Assembly (NCBI GenBank): GCA_022009975.1
Contig: CP091733.1
Span: forward strand, 2,035,001 to 2,099,000
Length of the DNA stretch: 64,000 bases
Direction: 5' to 3'
Source: Phocaeicola vulgatus
Lineage (GTDB): Bacteria > Bacteroidota > Bacteroidia > Bacteroidales > Tannerellaceae
Position 1 is the stretch's first letter. Every line of letters starts with the position of its first letter. The notes under the pieces were generated by a model that saw only the letters and a program-made list of their open reading frames with translations, was not told the DNA's origin and searched no databases. The translations under genes were made by a program, and so were the position numbers. Positions 39,252 through 48,772 of this stretch are shown in pieces.

Positions 39252-40787
39252 TTACTTAGCGTAGCTTACAGCACGAGTTTCACGAATTACCGTAATCTTA
39301 ACCTGCCCCGGGTAAGTCATTTCATCCTGGATTTTCTTAGCGATTTCGTTAGACAAGCTTTCTGTTTCCTTATCGTCAATCTTGTCCGCACCGACGATGA
39401 CACGCAATTCACGACCTGCCTGGATAGCATAAGTCTTTACAACGCCCGGATAAGAGAGAGCCAACTGTTCCAAGTCATTCAAGCGTTTGATATATGCCTC
39501 AACGATTTCACGGCGTGCGCCCGGACGTGCTCCGGAAATAGCATCACAAACCTGTACGATTGGAGCCAACAGCGTCTGCATTTCCACTTCGTCATGATGC
39601 GACCCAACAGCATTGCAAATATCCGGTTTCTCCTTATATTTCTCGCAAAGCTTCATACCTAAGATTGCGTGTGGCAATTCTGGTTCGTCATCAGGAACTT
39701 TTCCTATATCATGCAACAAACCTGCCCTTTTCGCTTTCTTCGGGTTCAAGCCCAACTCTGAAGCCATAATCGCACATAAGTTGGCTGTTTCACGTGCGTG
39801 CTGCAACAAATTCTGTCCGTAGGAAGAACGATACTTCATTTTACCAATCAGACGAATCAACTCAGGATGCAATCCATGCACACCCAAATCGATAGCGGTA
39901 CGTTTACCCGTTTCGATGACTTCATCTTCCACTTGCTTCCGTACTTTGTTCACCACCTCTTCGATACGAGCCGGGTGGATACGTCCGTCCTGTACCAATT
40001 GATGCAAAGCCAAGCGGGCTACTTCCCTTCTTACCGGGTCAAAGCCTGACAAGACGATTGCTTCCGGAGTGTCATCCACAACGATTTCAATTCCAGTAGC
40101 CGCTTCCAAAGCACGGATGTTTCGACCTTCACGTCCAATGATACGACCCTTTATTTCATCTGATTCGATATGGAATACCGTGATTGAATTCTCAATGGCA
40201 GTTTCAGTGGCAACCCTTTGGATAGACTGGATGACAATCTTCTTAGCCTCCTTGTTGGCAGTCATCTTTGCCTCTTCCAAGATATCATTCACATAAGAAG
40301 TGGCTTCCGATTTCGCTTCATCTTTCAAAGATTCGATCAAACGTTCCTTCGCTTCAGTGGCAGACAAGCCGGACAAGCTCTCCAAATGCTCCACCTCTTG
40401 CTGGTGCAATTTTTCCAATTCAACCTTCTTCTTATCGACCAATTCCAATTGGGCAGCCAAATTTTCTTTCACTGCCTCAACCTCATTGTGCTTGCGCTGC
40501 AACTCTTCCTGGCGCTGGTTGATGTTCACTTCGCGCTGTTTCAACTTTGCTTCTACAGATTGAATCTTAGCGTTGCGTTGAGCAACCTGCTTTTCCAAGT
40601 CTGCTTTCAGATGAATGAATTTCTCTTTCACCTCCAGCAGTTTATTTTTCTTTATCACTTCCGCCTCTTTTTCCGCCTCACGAAGCATCGCCTCTGTTCT
40701 CGACTTCAAAAGATAGCGCATTGCCAGCCATACAATCAACCCACCCAATAAAAAGGTTACTATTGATATGATTATATACATTCCCAT
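39252..40787 (-). CDS. rny: Ribonuclease Y
   Basis: 511 residues. A membrane-anchored endoribonuclease that starts mRNA decay. N-terminal transmembrane helix (IIISIVTFLLGGLIVWLAM), long coiled coil (about 30-180), KH domain (GRIIGREGRNIRALEAATG) and HD domain with the metal motif HDIGK in RAGLLHDIGKVPD. Complete and of normal length. It precedes zapA-linked genes on the same strand, but a terminator separates them. Confidence 0.97.
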   Translation of the reverse strand: MGMYIIISIVTFLLGGLIVWLAMRYLLKSRTEAMLREAEKEAEVIKKNKLLEVKEKFIHLKADLEKQVAQRNAKIQSVEAKLKQREVNINQRQEELQRKHNEVEAVKENLAAQLELVDKKKVELEKLHQQEVEHLESLSGLSATEAKERLIESLKDEAKSEATSYVNDILEEAKMTANKEAKKIVIQSIQRVATETAIENSITVFHIESDEIKGRIIGREGRNIRALEAATGIEIVVDDTPEAIVLSGFDPVRREVARLALHQLVQDGRIHPARIEEVVNKVRKQVEDEVIETGKRTAIDLGVHGLHPELIRLIGKMKYRSSYGQNLLQHARETANLCAIMASELGLNPKKAKRAGLLHDIGKVPDDEPELPHAILGMKLCEKYKEKPDICNAVGSHHDEVEMQTLLAPIVQVCDAISGARPGARREIVEAYIKRLNDLEQLALSYPGVVKTYAIQAGRELRVIVGADKIDDKETESLSNEIAKKIQDEMTYPGQVKITVIRETRAVSYAK

Positions 40788-40830
40788 TTAATTAATATTT
40801 AAAATTCAAATTCTATTTACACAAAACAAA

Positions 40831-40872
40831 AAAGCACTACTCGGACATGGCAAGCCATGTAAGCAGTGCGGA
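40831..40872 (-). terminator. terminator after zapA
   Basis: Nested stems GCACT/AGTGC (outer) and ACATGGC/GCCATGT (inner), followed on the minus strand by a T6 run (40827-40832), 30 bases past the zapA stop. Confidence 0.82.
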
Positions 40873-40899
40873 AATCCAATACTTCTTATGTCTTATAAA

Positions 40900-41208
40900 T
40901 TATTCTGTATCTTTCAGGTACTTTTCCAGTTCATTGTCCAACTCTTGGATTTTCTCTTCAAAAGGACTCATATCGTTCTTCTCTTCCATTTCCAATTGTT
41001 CTACAACAGCCTGAAGAGCTATCAATGCCAATATATCCTGTTTCTCCAGCGGTGTCTCATACTTACCTTGATACGCCATGACCTTCTTGTCTATCCATTT
41101 AGCCGCCTTTCGGAACATCTCCTCTTCGTCTCTGCGTATCATTATGGAATAACGTTTCCCCGCCACCAATATATTTATAAGAAATTCATCGTCCATCGCT
41201 CTATTCAT
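40900..41208 (-). CDS. zapA: Cell division protein ZapA
   Basis: 102 residues matching ZapA: an N-terminal FLINILVAGKRYSIMIRRDEEE domain followed by a helix and coiled coil (LIALQAVVEQLEMEEKND). ZapA bundles FtsZ filaments at midcell. It overlaps the preceding coiled-coil gene by 8 bases, which suggests coupled translation and a shared role. Confidence 0.9.
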   Translation of the reverse strand: MNRAMDDEFLINILVAGKRYSIMIRRDEEEMFRKAAKWIDKKVMAYQGKYETPLEKQDILALIALQAVVEQLEMEEKNDMSPFEEKIQELDNELEKYLKDTE

Positions 41209-41494
41209 TTAACAGCGTGATGCACTTATCTACTTCCCGCACCAATTTTGACAATCGCATCTTGGCGTTCTTCAAGTCTCCTTCTCGCACAGAAAGGACT
41301 TGTGCCGTCAGCATATTATCACATTTAGCGTTCAACTCGTCAATCTGGGAGATAGCATCATCCAACTCTGAGTTTTTTTGCACCAAAGCCCCTTCCAGTT
41401 CTTTAATTTTCAACTTCTGATGGTCACACAATGTCATCAATTCTCTAAGCCGAACTTCAAACAGCACAAGGAGTCTTTTACTATCTTCTGTCAT
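41201..41494 (-). CDS. Small coiled-coil protein upstream of zapA
   Basis: 97 residues, almost entirely heptad-rich helix (LFEVRLRELMTLCDHQKLKI, GALVQKNSELDDAISQID), with no signal peptide or enzyme motif. The overlap with zapA suggests a ZapB-like division partner, which is inference from context; it may also be a general scaffold. I do not recognise a named family. Confidence 0.75.
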   Translation of the reverse strand: MTEDSKRLLVLFEVRLRELMTLCDHQKLKIKELEGALVQKNSELDDAISQIDELNAKCDNMLTAQVLSVREGDLKNAKMRLSKLVREVDKCITLLNE

Positions 41495-41617
41495 TTCACG
41501 CTAAAATTGTGTTAGAAAAGTAAGATTTAGATTTTAAAATTGCAATTTTTCACCTATATTATTTTGGACATGCTCTCTTTTTTTCTTACAAGTCGTGGTT
41601 CTCTTCACCTTTGGGCA

Positions 41618-41656
41618 CAAAAAAGGCCATCCTTTTCCGTTTGAAAGAACGACCTT
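41618..41656 (-). terminator. terminator after the DUF2582 gene
   Basis: 10-bp stem AAGGCCATCC (41623-41632) / GAACGACCTT (41647-41656), with three G-U pairs on the RNA, followed on the minus strand by a T-run. Confidence 0.72.
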
Positions 41657-41680
41657 ACACTACTAACTTTAATAAAATGA

Positions 41681-41884
41681 TTAGCCAATCAAAGAAACAT
41701 ATATTTCTCCATCGGTCTCCTCAAATGCTAACTTTCCTTCTTTAGCTAACCAACCCATCGCAGCATACATATCTTTTTCTGCTTTGATTTTTGTTGCTTT
41801 TTTCAATGCTTTGAGGCTCATCTTGCCTCCTTCGTTCAACGCATTCCAAACTTTGCCTGCGTTTGTTCCAATTAATTCAATCAT
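41681..41884 (-). CDS. Winged-helix DUF2582 family protein
   Basis: 67 residues from ATG 41882-41884; a longer reading to 41944 begins upstream of the -7 box at 41910-41917 and is not likely. The sequence (TNAGKVWNALNEGGKMSLKA, MYAAMGWLAKEGKLAFEE) fits the small winged-helix DUF2582 family, with a C-terminal wing EIYVSLIG. Probably a DNA-binding protein; targets unknown. It has its own promoter and terminator. Confidence 0.88.
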   Translation of the reverse strand: MIELIGTNAGKVWNALNEGGKMSLKALKKATKIKAEKDMYAAMGWLAKEGKLAFEETDGEIYVSLIG

Positions 41885-41909
41885 CTTTCCGATTTTTCGA
41901 TTACTGCCG

Positions 41910-41917
41910 CAAAAGTA
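41910..41917 (-). promoter_or_regulatory. -7 box of the DUF2582 gene
   Basis: Plus-strand CAAAAGTA is TACTTTTG on the minus strand, 26 bases before the ATG at 41884; this decides the start. Confidence 0.55.
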
Positions 41918-41962
41918 CGAATTTAATAGCGAACTATCAAGCAAACAGCAAAATAATTCACT

Positions 41963-42655
41963 TTATATATGGATAATCTTCCGATTTTCTTTTGTGATCA
42001 ACTCAACTTCCGCCTCTTCGACATGCACATATTTACGCAACAAGGCGAGGGAATATTCTCCAGCTTCCTTCAATCCCTCCAATCCGGAATATCCGTTGAT
42101 AATCATGAGCAGCCGTGAGGTTTCCAATCCTATCTTCGTGCGTTCCTCGTCGCTGGTCGGTGTTCCAATCCCGCCAACGGCATCGCGATAGACGGGAAGC
42201 CCGGCAATGTTGAGTTCCCCCCTGCCTATGCCATGATAGAGTTCTCCCTCTTTTCCGACACCCAACACCAACTCTCCGCCTTCGATTTTGTCCCTGTCGA
42301 AACCGCCAATGGAGTAACCCGTATGGAGTGACACCAAGTTAATCAAATCCACCAACGTGTCAATCTTATAGAGAGAAAGCCCTTTCACTACTCTCCTGCG
42401 CAACGACTCTGCCGACGGACGATAGCGATTCGGCTCTTTCCCCAAAGACTTGTATGCCGTCCGTGTGGCAGCAATGGGAGACCATTTGTTAATCTCTTCC
42501 ATTTTCACTCCTTGACGGATTCCTTCTTCTTCCGCCAAAATCTCTTTCCACAAAGCAGCATCCGGCTCACTGTTCCTCACCGCACATTCAATGGCCAAGA
42601 CATGCAAATCGGGAGCAGCATGTGTTATCGCTTCCGACAAATCTATTCGTATCAT
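41963..42655 (-). CDS. B3/B4 domain protein (PheT-like)
   Basis: 230 residues matching the stand-alone B3/B4 domain of phenylalanyl-tRNA synthetase beta chain: KWSPIAATRTAYKSLGKEPN, RYRPSAESLRRRVVKGLSLY and LVDLINLVSLHTGYSIGG. Free-standing B3/B4 proteins may edit or bind aminoacyl-tRNA; that is suggested, not proven. Its ATG overlaps the pgeF stop by 4 bases, so translation is coupled. Confidence 0.88.
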   Translation of the reverse strand: MIRIDLSEAITHAAPDLHVLAIECAVRNSEPDAALWKEILAEEEGIRQGVKMEEINKWSPIAATRTAYKSLGKEPNRYRPSAESLRRRVVKGLSLYKIDTLVDLINLVSLHTGYSIGGFDRDKIEGGELVLGVGKEGELYHGIGRGELNIAGLPVYRDAVGGIGTPTSDEERTKIGLETSRLLMIINGYSGLEGLKEAGEYSLALLRKYVHVEEAEVELITKENRKIIHI

Positions 42656-43491
42656 TCTTTTCCTCCTTGTATCCTAATGCCGGACAAAATCCGTCCGCTG
42701 TTGATTCCCAATCGTCGTGCAGAAAAGAGTTCGTCCACCTGCTCATAAGTACACAGGTCAGCTTGCAAGATATGCGACTCCTCTACACCTTCATAAAGAA
42801 GCTGCAAACGATTGGCTCTCCATAAATCAATATGATATTTATGCGTATCGGGATGAATCCAAAACAAGGTTTCCGTATCCTCCTTTGTCCACACCTCCGA
42901 TGCCCTAAAAGTTTCCACTAATTCTGTTCCGACCTCAAACGATTTCAAGCTGATAGAAGGACCAATGGCTGCTTGCAAACGAGAGACGTCACAACCATAT
43001 ATCTCCACCATCCTTTTGATTGTCTTTTGCACAATAGCGGCAACTGTGCCTCGCCAACCGGCATGGACTGCTGCCACGACTCGCTTGTCGGATGCGTAAA
43101 GCAAGACCGGGACACAATCGGCTGTCGAAACAGTCACATAGAAGTCCGGTACATGAGTCACCAAAGCATCTATTCCCTCCAACGAGCGAACCTGCTCAAC
43201 CGGGCCTTGTGCCAACCATGCCTCATCAATGACGGCAATCCGGTCGGAATGTGCCTGGTGGGGTGTTATCAACCGGCTTAGGTCGATTTGCAATGCTTCA
43301 CACAAGATGCGCCTGTTCTTATCAATGTTTTCAGGCAAATCGGTTGTGTAAAGCCCCGGATTCATGCCAGCATAGTTTCCTGTGCTTACCCCGCCTCTCC
43401 GGGTGGTTATAAAATGAGAAATGTTGCAATCAACCATCCATTCGGGGAATTGCAACACTTCAAGGTTATCATTCAGGTTGACCCTCTTCAT
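42652..43491 (-). CDS. pgeF: Purine nucleosidase/laccase-fold protein (PgeF/YfiH)
   Basis: 279 residues from ATG 43489-43491; the frame is open to 43566 but that part lies inside obgE. Family residues: TPHQAHSDRI, STADCVPVLLY and HAGWRGTVAAI, whose His and Cys bind zinc in the multi-copper-oxidase-like (YlmD/LACC1) fold. Members phosphorolyse or deaminate purine nucleosides, and in some bacteria clear mis-made peptidoglycan precursors. It overlaps the 3' end of obgE by 23 bases. Confidence 0.92.
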   Translation of the reverse strand: MKRVNLNDNLEVLQFPEWMVDCNISHFITTRRGGVSTGNYAGMNPGLYTTDLPENIDKNRRILCEALQIDLSRLITPHQAHSDRIAVIDEAWLAQGPVEQVRSLEGIDALVTHVPDFYVTVSTADCVPVLLYASDKRVVAAVHAGWRGTVAAIVQKTIKRMVEIYGCDVSRLQAAIGPSISLKSFEVGTELVETFRASEVWTKEDTETLFWIHPDTHKYHIDLWRANRLQLLYEGVEESHILQADLCTYEQVDELFSARRLGINSGRILSGIRIQGGKE

Positions 43492-44653
43492 CGTCATAGC
43501 CGTCTTCTCCTTCAGCCATCTCCTCTTCGTCCCAATCTTCGTATTCAACAAAGTCTTCCTCATCATCTTCCTCTACTGGGACATCAAAGTCTTCATCGTC
43601 GAATGTCAACTTAGAAACGTCTATATTCTTGTGGACAATTCTTTCTGCTTCATGGAACGACTCCTTGTTCAGCTCTTTCCAAAGCAAATCCTTCAACTCT
43701 TGCAATCCTTGATGAGCCACACCGGAAATGAAGAGATGGGGAACATCAGCCGGCAATTCAGCTTCCATCTCACGCTTCAACTCCTCATCCAACATATCAG
43801 ACTTGGATATTGCTAAGACTCTTGGCTTTTCAGCCAAATCCGGATTATACTTCACTAATTCGTTGCATAACACCTCATACTCCTTGCGAATGTCATCGCT
43901 ATCGGCAGGAATCATGAAAAGTAGCAACGAGTTCCGTTCTATGTGTCGCAAGAAACGCAATCCCAACCCTTTTCCTTCACTGGCTCCTTCGATAATCCCA
44001 GGAATATCCGCCATGACAAAAGAACGATTGTCACGATAGCTTACGATGCCCAAGTTAGGTTCCAACGTTGTGAATGGATAATTGGCAATTTTAGGCTTGG
44101 CAGCCGACAGGACTGAAAGCAGAGTGGATTTGCCAGCATTGGGGAAGCCGACCAAGCCTACGTCCGCCAAAAGTTTCAACTGCAAGATAACGAAACGCTC
44201 TTCTGCCGGTTCACCTGGCTGCGCATAACGAGGAGCTTGATTGGTTGCTGTACGGAAATTCCAATTTCCCAAGCCTCCTTTACCACCTTTCAGCAAGCGG
44301 ACCACCTGTCCGTCTTCTGTCACATCACAGATGAATTCTCCGGTTTCAGCATCGTACACGACCGTACCACACGGCACTTCTATCGTGCGGTCCTCTCCGT
44401 CTTTTCCGAAGCTACGTTTCGCACCTCCGCCTTCTCCGCTTGTCGCCAAGATATGACGCTCATATTTCAAATGGAGCAAAGTCCAGTAATTCCGATTACC
44501 ACGAAGGTAAACATGACCTCCTCTTCCCCCGTTACCTCCGTCGGGACCACCTTTCGGAATGTATTTGGCACGGCGAAAGTGAGAAGACCCGCGCCCGCCT
44601 TTACCCGAGCGGCAATAGATCTTTACATAATCTACAAAGTTAGATTCAGCCAT
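43469..44653 (-). CDS. obgE: GTPase ObgE/CgtA
   Basis: 394 residues. N-terminal glycine-rich Obg fold (FVDYVKIYCRSGKGGRGSSH), G domain (P-loop GFPNAGKSTLLSV, switch II DIPGIIEGAS, specificity SKSD) and a very acidic C-terminal tail (EEDDEEDFVEYEDWDEEEM). It binds the 50S ribosome in late assembly and links GTP pools to growth control. It is 130 bases after adk, with the adk terminator between. Confidence 0.97.
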   Translation of the reverse strand: MAESNFVDYVKIYCRSGKGGRGSSHFRRAKYIPKGGPDGGNGGRGGHVYLRGNRNYWTLLHLKYERHILATSGEGGGAKRSFGKDGEDRTIEVPCGTVVYDAETGEFICDVTEDGQVVRLLKGGKGGLGNWNFRTATNQAPRYAQPGEPAEERFVILQLKLLADVGLVGFPNAGKSTLLSVLSAAKPKIANYPFTTLEPNLGIVSYRDNRSFVMADIPGIIEGASEGKGLGLRFLRHIERNSLLLFMIPADSDDIRKEYEVLCNELVKYNPDLAEKPRVLAISKSDMLDEELKREMEAELPADVPHLFISGVAHQGLQELKDLLWKELNKESFHEAERIVHKNIDVSKLTFDDEDFDVPVEEDDEEDFVEYEDWDEEEMAEGEDGYDDEEGQPE

Positions 44654-44723
44654 CTTAATATCAAATTATTTGTTCTACTTAGCTGCGTAAACACGTGACG
44701 CTTACGCCTTTCCTAAAAACAAA

Positions 44724-44769
44724 GAATGAAAAGGAAAAACGACGACATAGCCATCTTTCCTTTTCATTC
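44724..44769 (-). terminator. terminator after adk
   Basis: Perfect 14-bp inverted repeat GAATGAAAAGGAAA (44724-44737) / TTTCCTTTTCATTC (44756-44769), 15 bases after the adk stop; T-rich on the 3' side. Confidence 0.8.
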
Positions 44770-44783
44770 CATTATAGTCTTTA

Positions 44784-45356
44784 TTATTTAACTGCGTTGA
44801 TAGCTTCTTTTATACGGCCGAAGATTTCTTCGATTGTGCCCATACCTTTGATAGCTACGTGCTTGCCTTCATTCACATAGAAATCAGCCAAAGGAGCTGT
44901 CTGCTTGTGATAAACATCCAAACGAGATTTGATTGTTTCCAAGTTGTCATCAGAACGTCCGGAGACTTTTCCGCGCTCCAACAAACGTTTGATCAACTCA
45001 TCTTCGTCAACCTGCAAGTTCAACATAACAGAAACATCTGTACCGCGCTCGTTCAACATCTTCTTCAATGCTTCTGCTTGAGGGATTGTACGAGGGAAAC
45101 CATCAAAGATAACACCTTTAGAACCTTCTTTGCTATCCAATACTTTAGCCAACATATTAACAATCAATTCATCCGGAACCAATTGTCCTTTTTCGATAAA
45201 GTCCTTGGCAATTTTACCCAGTTCTGTCTCATTTTTCATTTCTGAGCGCAAAACATCACCTGTTGAGATATGATCTAATCCGTATTCTTTGATAATCAAT
45301 TCGCTCTGCGTTCCTTTACCTGAACCTGGAGCACCGAAAATAACTACGTTCAACAT
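44784..45356 (-). CDS. adk: Adenylate kinase
   Basis: 190 residues, the short form without an extended zinc lid. P-loop GAPGSGKGTQSEL, AMP-binding HISTGDVLR and GFPRTIPQAEAL, and the lid GRSDD. It balances AMP, ADP and ATP. hpt lies 32 bases upstream on the same strand, so the two purine genes are probably cotranscribed from the box at 45959. Confidence 0.97.
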   Translation of the reverse strand: MLNVVIFGAPGSGKGTQSELIIKEYGLDHISTGDVLRSEMKNETELGKIAKDFIEKGQLVPDELIVNMLAKVLDSKEGSKGVIFDGFPRTIPQAEALKKMLNERGTDVSVMLNLQVDEDELIKRLLERGKVSGRSDDNLETIKSRLDVYHKQTAPLADFYVNEGKHVAIKGMGTIEEIFGRIKEAINAVK

Positions 45357-45388
45357 AATATAATCTTATTCTATTTAAAAGTTAGAAA

Positions 45389-45928
45389 TTACTCTTCATC
45401 AATCACGTAAATATCACGATAAGCACGTCCCATGCCATCATAGTCCAAACCATGTCCCACGATGAACGCAGGCGGGATATTTATACCTACATAATCCGGC
45501 TTCAAATCACACTTCAAAGATTCCGGCTTGAACAACATGGTAACCAACTTCACATCGTCTGCTCCCCTTGCTTTCAAATGAGCCAACAAGCTGTGCATGG
45601 TAAAGCCCGTATCGATAATGTCCTCAATCAATATGATGGTCCTGCCTTTGATTTCCTCTTTGATAGGCATCACCTCCTTGAGTACTCCGGTGCTGCTTGT
45701 TCCTGAATAGGAGGAATAACGGGCAAATGTTATCTCATACGAATCGTTCAATTCCGACATCAATTCGGAAGCAAACATGAATGCGCCGTTCAACACACAG
45801 ACGAACAACACATCTTTGCCTTCAATGTCGGCACGGATTTCTTTGGCGATACGCGCAATCGCCTTTTTTATATCCTCCTCTGGGATATACAATTTAAAGC
45901 TCTTATCTTTTATGCGAATGTTAGCCAT
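45389..45928 (-). CDS. hpt: Hypoxanthine phosphoribosyltransferase
   Basis: 179 residues with the PRPP-binding motif ILIEDIIDTGFTMH, the flexible loop region ARYSSYSGTSST and the C-terminal purine-binding KPDYVGINIP. It salvages hypoxanthine and guanine to IMP and GMP. Promoter box TACCTTTG (45959-45966 on the minus strand) is 31 bases upstream. Confidence 0.96.
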   Translation of the reverse strand: MANIRIKDKSFKLYIPEEDIKKAIARIAKEIRADIEGKDVLFVCVLNGAFMFASELMSELNDSYEITFARYSSYSGTSSTGVLKEVMPIKEEIKGRTIILIEDIIDTGFTMHSLLAHLKARGADDVKLVTMLFKPESLKCDLKPDYVGINIPPAFIVGHGLDYDGMGRAYRDIYVIDEE

Positions 45929-45958
45929 ACATATCTTAAATTAGGTATAACAGTTCGC

Positions 45959-45966
45959 AAAGGTAC
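45959..45966 (-). promoter_or_regulatory. -7 box of hpt-adk
   Basis: Plus-strand CAAAGGTA reads TACCTTTG on the minus strand, matching TAnnTTTG, 31 bases before the hpt start. Confidence 0.6.
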
Positions 45967-46030
45967 AACTTTTCTAACGATTATTCCCCACAGAGGCAAA
46001 GAAACGAAAAATAATTCTTATGTGCATAAA

Positions 46031-46072
46031 AAACGGGCTGTGCCTAAACTGTTGTTCTGATGCAGCCCGTTT
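46031..46072 (-). terminator. terminator after the acyl-CoA ligase gene
   Basis: Perfect 10-bp inverted repeat AAACGGGCTG (46031-46040) / CAGCCCGTTT (46063-46072). It lies about 95 bases past the ligase stop and before the hpt promoter. Confidence 0.78.
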
Positions 46073-46166
46073 AAGGAGCGTCAGGATTAGCAAAAAGTCA
46101 GATGCTAAGGTTGTATCCTGAAAGCAATGCAGCTGTTTGCAAAACTGACACACCGTCTTTGGTTTG

Positions 46167-47821
46167 TTAACTATACAAATACCTCTTAATGCTCCTCTTC
46201 GGAGTCTTCTCAAACTCCTTCGGATGGATAACCAGAGAGGAAACCGCCTCATAAGGAGCCAAAAGCTTGTTCAAATCCTTGCGGTTCTGCTCCATCACAT
46301 CTTCTATGTTGTCGGATGAGATACCAACGGAACCAATCGCTTCATAATCGGGATAAACCAGCCCCACCAATTTGCCGTTTCTCTCCACCACGATGCTTTC
46401 CAACACGAATGGGAAATTGTTCAGTTTGGATTCAATCTCCTCTGGATAGATGTTTTGCCCATTGGAACTCAAAATCATCGTTTTGTTTCGGCCACGTATA
46501 TAAATGCGGTTATCTTTGTCTATCGTTCCCAAATCACCGGTCTTCAACCAACCGTCTTCTGTGAATGCGTTCCGGGTTGCCTCTTCATTCTTGTAATAAC
46601 CTTTCATGACGTTCTCGCCACTTACCTGGATTTCCCCTACCTTATTATATGGGTCATCCGAGTCAATGCGGACACGCATGATTCCTTTCAAGATTTGTCC
46701 ACAAGAAGTCAACACATACTCCTCATGGTTGTCATAGCTAATCAACGGACCACATTCCGTCATTCCATAACCGATAGTGAACGGGAAATTAATTTTGTAA
46801 AGGAAATCAGCCACCTCTTGGTTCATGGCTGCTCCTCCGACAATGATTTCCCTGAACTGTCCGCCCAAGGCTTCAACCAGCTTGCTCCGAATCATCGTGT
46901 AGACTTGGTTACGAACCAAAGGAATGTTCATCGCCAATTTCACAGTTCGCTTGCTCAACTGCGGGACAATCATGTTTATAGATTTTCTCCAAAATCAAAG
47001 GAACGGTCAATATCAAATTAGGTCTCACCTCCTCAAAGGCTTTGAGCAGGATTTTAGGAGATGGCAATTTACCCAACAGATAGACATGGACACCAAAAGC
47101 CATCGGGACCAGTAGGTTAAAGGCACAGCTATACGCATGAGCCAATGGCAAGAAGCACAATTCGCGATCGCCACTAAACAACAAGTCCAATGTCTTCGCA
47201 TAAGTGACATTACCTGCCAAATTGTTACCCGTAAGCATCACGCCTTTGCTGAAACCGGTTGTGCCTGAAGTATAATTAATCAGAACCACCTTGTCATTGT
47301 CTTGGTCTGCATAACGGATATCCTTCTTGCTAAACCCTTCCGGATATCTCTTCGCAAACAAATCATCCCAAGAACGAAGGGTCTCTTCTGCTTTCGCCCT
47401 CTTTCTGATAAACGCATTCAAAATTGCTCAAAGAAAAAATGGATCTGATTTGCGGCATCTTCTCCCTCTTCAAAGATTTCAACACCTTGTCCGAAGAGAA
47501 CAACATCACAGACTCGGAATGGTTCACGATATGCTGCACATCGTTGGGATTGAAGTCCTGCAAAATAGGGACAATCACTGCGCCATAAGTCACCACTGCC
47601 ATATAAACAACGCACCAATTGACGCAATCCTTGCCGATTAAGGCTATTTTATCACCCGGTTGAATCCGACATTCATCAAAAAGGACATGAAAGCGAGCTA
47701 CCTCTCTTGCCAACTCGCCAAAAGACAAAGTTTTATTTTCTCCGTAATCAGACAATGCTGGCAACGCCCAATTTTCCTTGAAACTGTCCTCATACAACTT
47801 TATAAAGTTCTCCTTAATCAT
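46167..47821 (-). CDS. Long-chain acyl-CoA synthetase / AMP-binding protein (two apparent frameshifts)
   Basis: About 550 residues after correction. ANL-superfamily motifs are in order: VLINYTSGTTGFSKGVMLTG (P-loop), GYGMTECGPLISY (adenine), WLKTGDLGTIDKDNRIYIRG (hinge) and PKRSIKRYLYS (catalytic Lys region). It activates fatty acids with ATP and CoA at the membrane. Frames change at 47397-47399 (removing one C gives YQKEAKAEETLRSWDD) and at 46975-46977 (removing one T gives IYNMIVPQLSK). Both are homopolymers and no motif is damaged, so an intact gene is likely. Promoter box at 47844. Confidence 0.9.
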
Positions 47822-47843
47822 CTATTTAGCATTTAATATTGCG

Positions 47844-47851
47844 CAAATATA
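47844..47851 (-). promoter_or_regulatory. -7 box of the acyl-CoA synthetase gene
   Basis: Plus-strand CAAATATA gives TATATTTG on the minus strand, 23 bases before the start codon. Confidence 0.5.
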
Positions 47852-47899
47852 TACCATTTTGTGCAATTATGCAAACAGTCGGGGCAATTTGTTCCTTTA

Positions 47900-48769
47900 T
47901 CAAATCCTATCCAAGACTTTTTCAATCAATGATTTTATGATTTCTTGATAGTCTGTGTTCATATTTTCAGCAACCCTTCCGGCAATGATTCCACAAACGG
48001 TCATGGCCCGGTGTCCCATCAAAGCTGCCAATCCGGACAAGGAAGAGCTTTCCATTTCAAAGTTGGTGATACGGTACTTCTCCCACTCGAAAGCTTCAAT
48101 CTTCTTGTTCAATTGAGGGTCTTCCAAACCCAAACGCAGCTCTCGTCCTTGAGGACCATAGAAACCGTTGGCGGCGATGGTGACACCCTTTTGGATATCA
48201 TCTCCGCAGATTTGCTCAATCAAGGAGGCGTTAGCCGAAACGACATAAGGGCGGATATTCGGAATCTTCCATTCCAATTGCCGGGACAGTTCTTCCTCGA
48301 AACGCAAATCACGGACACGCTCGCTGTCTTTATAGAAATAGAGCACACCGTCGAACCCTATCGACTTCTCCGCTGCTACAAAACTGCCTATCGGCGTATA
48401 GGGCTGCAAACCTCCGCTTGTGCCGACACGCACCAATGTCAAACAGCGTTTCTCCGGCTTGATGGTTCTTGTCTTGAAATCTATGTTCGCCAAAGCGTCC
48501 AACTCGTTCAATACGATGTCTATGTTATCCGTACCTATTCCATGGGAGACAATCGTGAGGCGTTTCCCCTTATAGGTTCCCGTCACTGTATGGAATTCAC
48601 GACTGGAAATATCACACTCTTTGGTGTCCAAATAGGCAGCAATCATGGTCACTCGGGCAGGATCGCCCACCAATATCACTTTGTCCGCCAATTGTTCCGG
48701 CTTGACATGCAGATGGAATATACTGCCATCTGAATTGATTATCAGTTCTGATTCTGGAATAACTCTCAT
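47900..48769 (-). CDS. Nucleoside phosphorylase (PNP/UDP family)
   Basis: 289 residues of the PNP_UDP_1 fold: phosphate-binding KVILVGDPARVTMIA, VRVGTSGGLQPYTPIG and the nucleoside-binding ITNFEMESSSLSGLAALMGH. The Glu-Met-Glu triplet is typical of uridine phosphorylase-like enzymes, which split uridine or related nucleosides to base and sugar phosphate. It begins 3 bases after floA, an operon link of unclear meaning. Confidence 0.92.
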   Translation of the reverse strand: MRVIPESELIINSDGSIFHLHVKPEQLADKVILVGDPARVTMIAAYLDTKECDISSREFHTVTGTYKGKRLTIVSHGIGTDNIDIVLNELDALANIDFKTRTIKPEKRCLTLVRVGTSGGLQPYTPIGSFVAAEKSIGFDGVLYFYKDSERVRDLRFEEELSRQLEWKIPNIRPYVVSANASLIEQICGDDIQKGVTIAANGFYGPQGRELRLGLEDPQLNKKIEAFEWEKYRITNFEMESSSLSGLAALMGHRAMTVCGIIAGRVAENMNTDYQEIIKSLIEKVLDRI

Positions 48770-48772
48770 AAA

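Noticed and set aside
40801..41680. Possible 6S RNA near zapA
   Set aside because: 6S RNA genes often lie beside zapA, but the gaps here (about 110 and 190 bases) are short or explained by terminators and no extended 6S-like hairpin was seen.
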